Source: CAZEFK01 sp964511405 (GTDB taxonomy: Bacteria > Pseudomonadota > Alphaproteobacteria > Elsterales > Elsteraceae). Taken from it: a stretch of 21,442 nt of DNA. Both the position numbers and the translations under genes were made by a program. The notes beneath the pieces were generated by a model. That model searched no databases and had not been told where the DNA came from. It was given only the letters and a program-made list of their open reading frames with translations. Location: positions 1 through 21,442 of the forward strand of contig CAZEFK010000128.1 of assembly GCA_964511405.1 (NCBI GenBank), read 5' to 3'. This document shows positions 20,531 to 21,442 of the stretch, one piece after another. Position 1 is the first letter of the stretch, and each line of letters begins with the position of its first letter.

Positions 20531-21442
20531 ATGATTCCTCGCTACAGCCGCCCGGCCATGTCGGCGATCTGGGAGCCCGAGAACCGCTACCGGATCTGGC
20601 TCGAGATCGAGACCCTGGCGGCCGAGAAGATGGCCGAGCTCGGCACCATCCCGGCTGATGTCCCGCTCGCCCTGCGTCAGCGCGGCGGCTTCGACGTAGC
20701 GCGGATCGAGGCGATCGAGGCCGAGGTCAAGCACGACGTCATCGCCTTCCTGACCTCGGTCGCCGAGCATGTCGGGCCCGAGGCGCGCTTCATGCACCAG
20801 GGCCTGACCTCGTCGGACGTGCTGGACACCGCGCTGGCGGTCCAGCTGACCCAAGCCAGCGACCTGCTGCTGGCCGACCTCGATGCCCTGCTGGCGGCCT
20901 TGGAGCGGCGGGCGCGCGAGCACCGGCACACCCTGTGCGTCGGCCGCAGCCACGGCATCCATGCCGAGCCGACCACCTTCGGGCTCAAGCTGGCCGGCCA
21001 TTACGCCGAATTCGCGCGCGGGCGGCGGCGCCTGGTCGCAGCGCGCGCGGAGATCGCCACCTGCGCCATTTCGGGCGCGGTCGGCACCTTCGCCCATGTC
21101 GACCCGCGGGTCGAAGCCCACGTCGCCGAGAAGCTGGGCCTGGCGGTCGAGCCGGTCTCGACCCAGGTGATTCCGCGCGACCGCCATGCCGCCTTCTTCG
21201 CGGCCCTGGGCGTCATCGCCGCCAGCCTGGAGCGCCTGGCCGTGGAGATCCGACACCTGCAGCGCACTGAAGTCCGCGAGGCCGAGGAGTTCTTCTCCGA
21301 AGGCCAGAAGGGCTCCAGCGCCATGCCGCACAAGCGCAACCCCGTGCTCTCCGAGAATCTGACCGGCCTTGCCCGCCTGGTCCGCGGCTATGTCACGCCG
21401 GCCCTGGAGAACGTGGCGCTGTGGCATGAGCGCGACATCTCG
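20531..21442 (+). CDS. purB: Adenylosuccinate lyase (3' end cut by window edge)
   Basis: The first 304 residues of adenylosuccinate lyase, which acts twice in purine synthesis (SAICAR to AICAR, and adenylosuccinate to AMP) by eliminating fumarate. Seen: MIPRYSRPAMSAIWEPENRY at the start, EVKHDVIAF (His68), HQGLTSSDVLDTA (89-101) and GRSHGIHAEPTTFG with His141, one of the catalytic residues. The superfamily signature loop GSSAMPHKRNP (261-271) contains the catalytic serine. The bacterial enzyme is usually about 430 residues, so about 130 are missing to the right. Nothing in the visible part suggests damage. It diverges from two small minus-strand genes. Confidence 0.97.
   Translation, partial: MIPRYSRPAMSAIWEPENRYRIWLEIETLAAEKMAELGTIPADVPLALRQRGGFDVARIEAIEAEVKHDVIAFLTSVAEHVGPEARFMHQGLTSSDVLDTALAVQLTQASDLLLADLDALLAALERRAREHRHTLCVGRSHGIHAEPTTFGLKLAGHYAEFARGRRRLVAARAEIATCAISGAVGTFAHVDPRVEAHVAEKLGLAVEPVSTQVIPRDRHAAFFAALGVIAASLERLAVEIRHLQRTEVREAEEFFSEGQKGSSAMPHKRNPVLSENLTGLARLVRGYVTPALENVALWHERDIS

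Noticed and set aside
19898..21427. Long minus-strand frame antisense to purB and the small genes
   Set aside because: It is antisense to unmistakable purB sequence and carries no motif of its own.
1..21442. CRISPR array, phage genes, transposases
   Set aside because: I found no regularly spaced repeats, no capsid, integrase or transposase motifs and no terminal inverted repeats with target duplications.

Overview
The window looks like chromosome from a high-GC alphaproteobacterium, most likely Rhodospirillales-like. The evidence is the strong G/C bias at third codon positions, frequent GTG/TTG starts, dense packing with 4-base ATGA/TTGA overlaps, a cinA / sfsA-map-radC block, a long-form LeuA and many one-gene metabolic and regulator pairs. 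No phage, insertion sequence, rRNA or CRISPR array is visible. The organism call is inference from style and gene content only.

Layout. 1-3152 (minus): the start of a thiamine-diphosphate enzyme of the acetolactate synthase family (cut by the left edge), a V8/trypsin-like serine protease with C-terminal 38-residue repeats, and leuA. 3153-3599: the only gene-free stretch above 300 bases. 3600-5142 (plus): a tightly overlapping ECF sigma factor, probable membrane anti-sigma and periplasmic metal-sensor-like protein, resembling CnrYXH-type circuits. 5143-5904 (minus): a DedA membrane protein and tRNA-Leu(UAA). 5959-9007: cinA (minus) diverging from sfsA-map-radC (plus, overlapping). 9051-9802: a compact, less GC-rich toxin-antitoxin pair with its own recognisable promoter. 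9882-13917 (minus): a three-gene operon of acyl-CoA dehydrogenase, NDP-forming acyl-CoA synthetase and CaiD-like carnitinyl-CoA dehydratase, divergent from a GlxA/CdhR-type AraC regulator (13983-14960). 14957-16921: a LysR regulator divergent from an EamA exporter. 16890-18416: a LysE exporter divergent from an AraC regulator. 18452-19974: a class I aminotransferase and a NIPSNAP-like small protein. 19984-20400 (minus): two very small genes, a 59-residue lipoprotein and a 57-residue helical protein. 20531-end: purB, cut by the right edge.

How the genes work together. Housekeeping functions (leucine synthesis, purine synthesis, N-terminal methionine removal, tRNA) are interleaved with small accessory circuits, each made of a regulator facing its likely target. 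The most interesting units are the carnitine/gamma-butyrobetaine-like CoA operon, with an imperfect 20-bp palindrome in the 65-bp divergent gap, and the sigma/anti-sigma/metal-sensor operon. I see no clearly unprecedented system. The best candidates for something undescribed are these two operons, the repeat-tailed protease and the two unannotatable small proteins.
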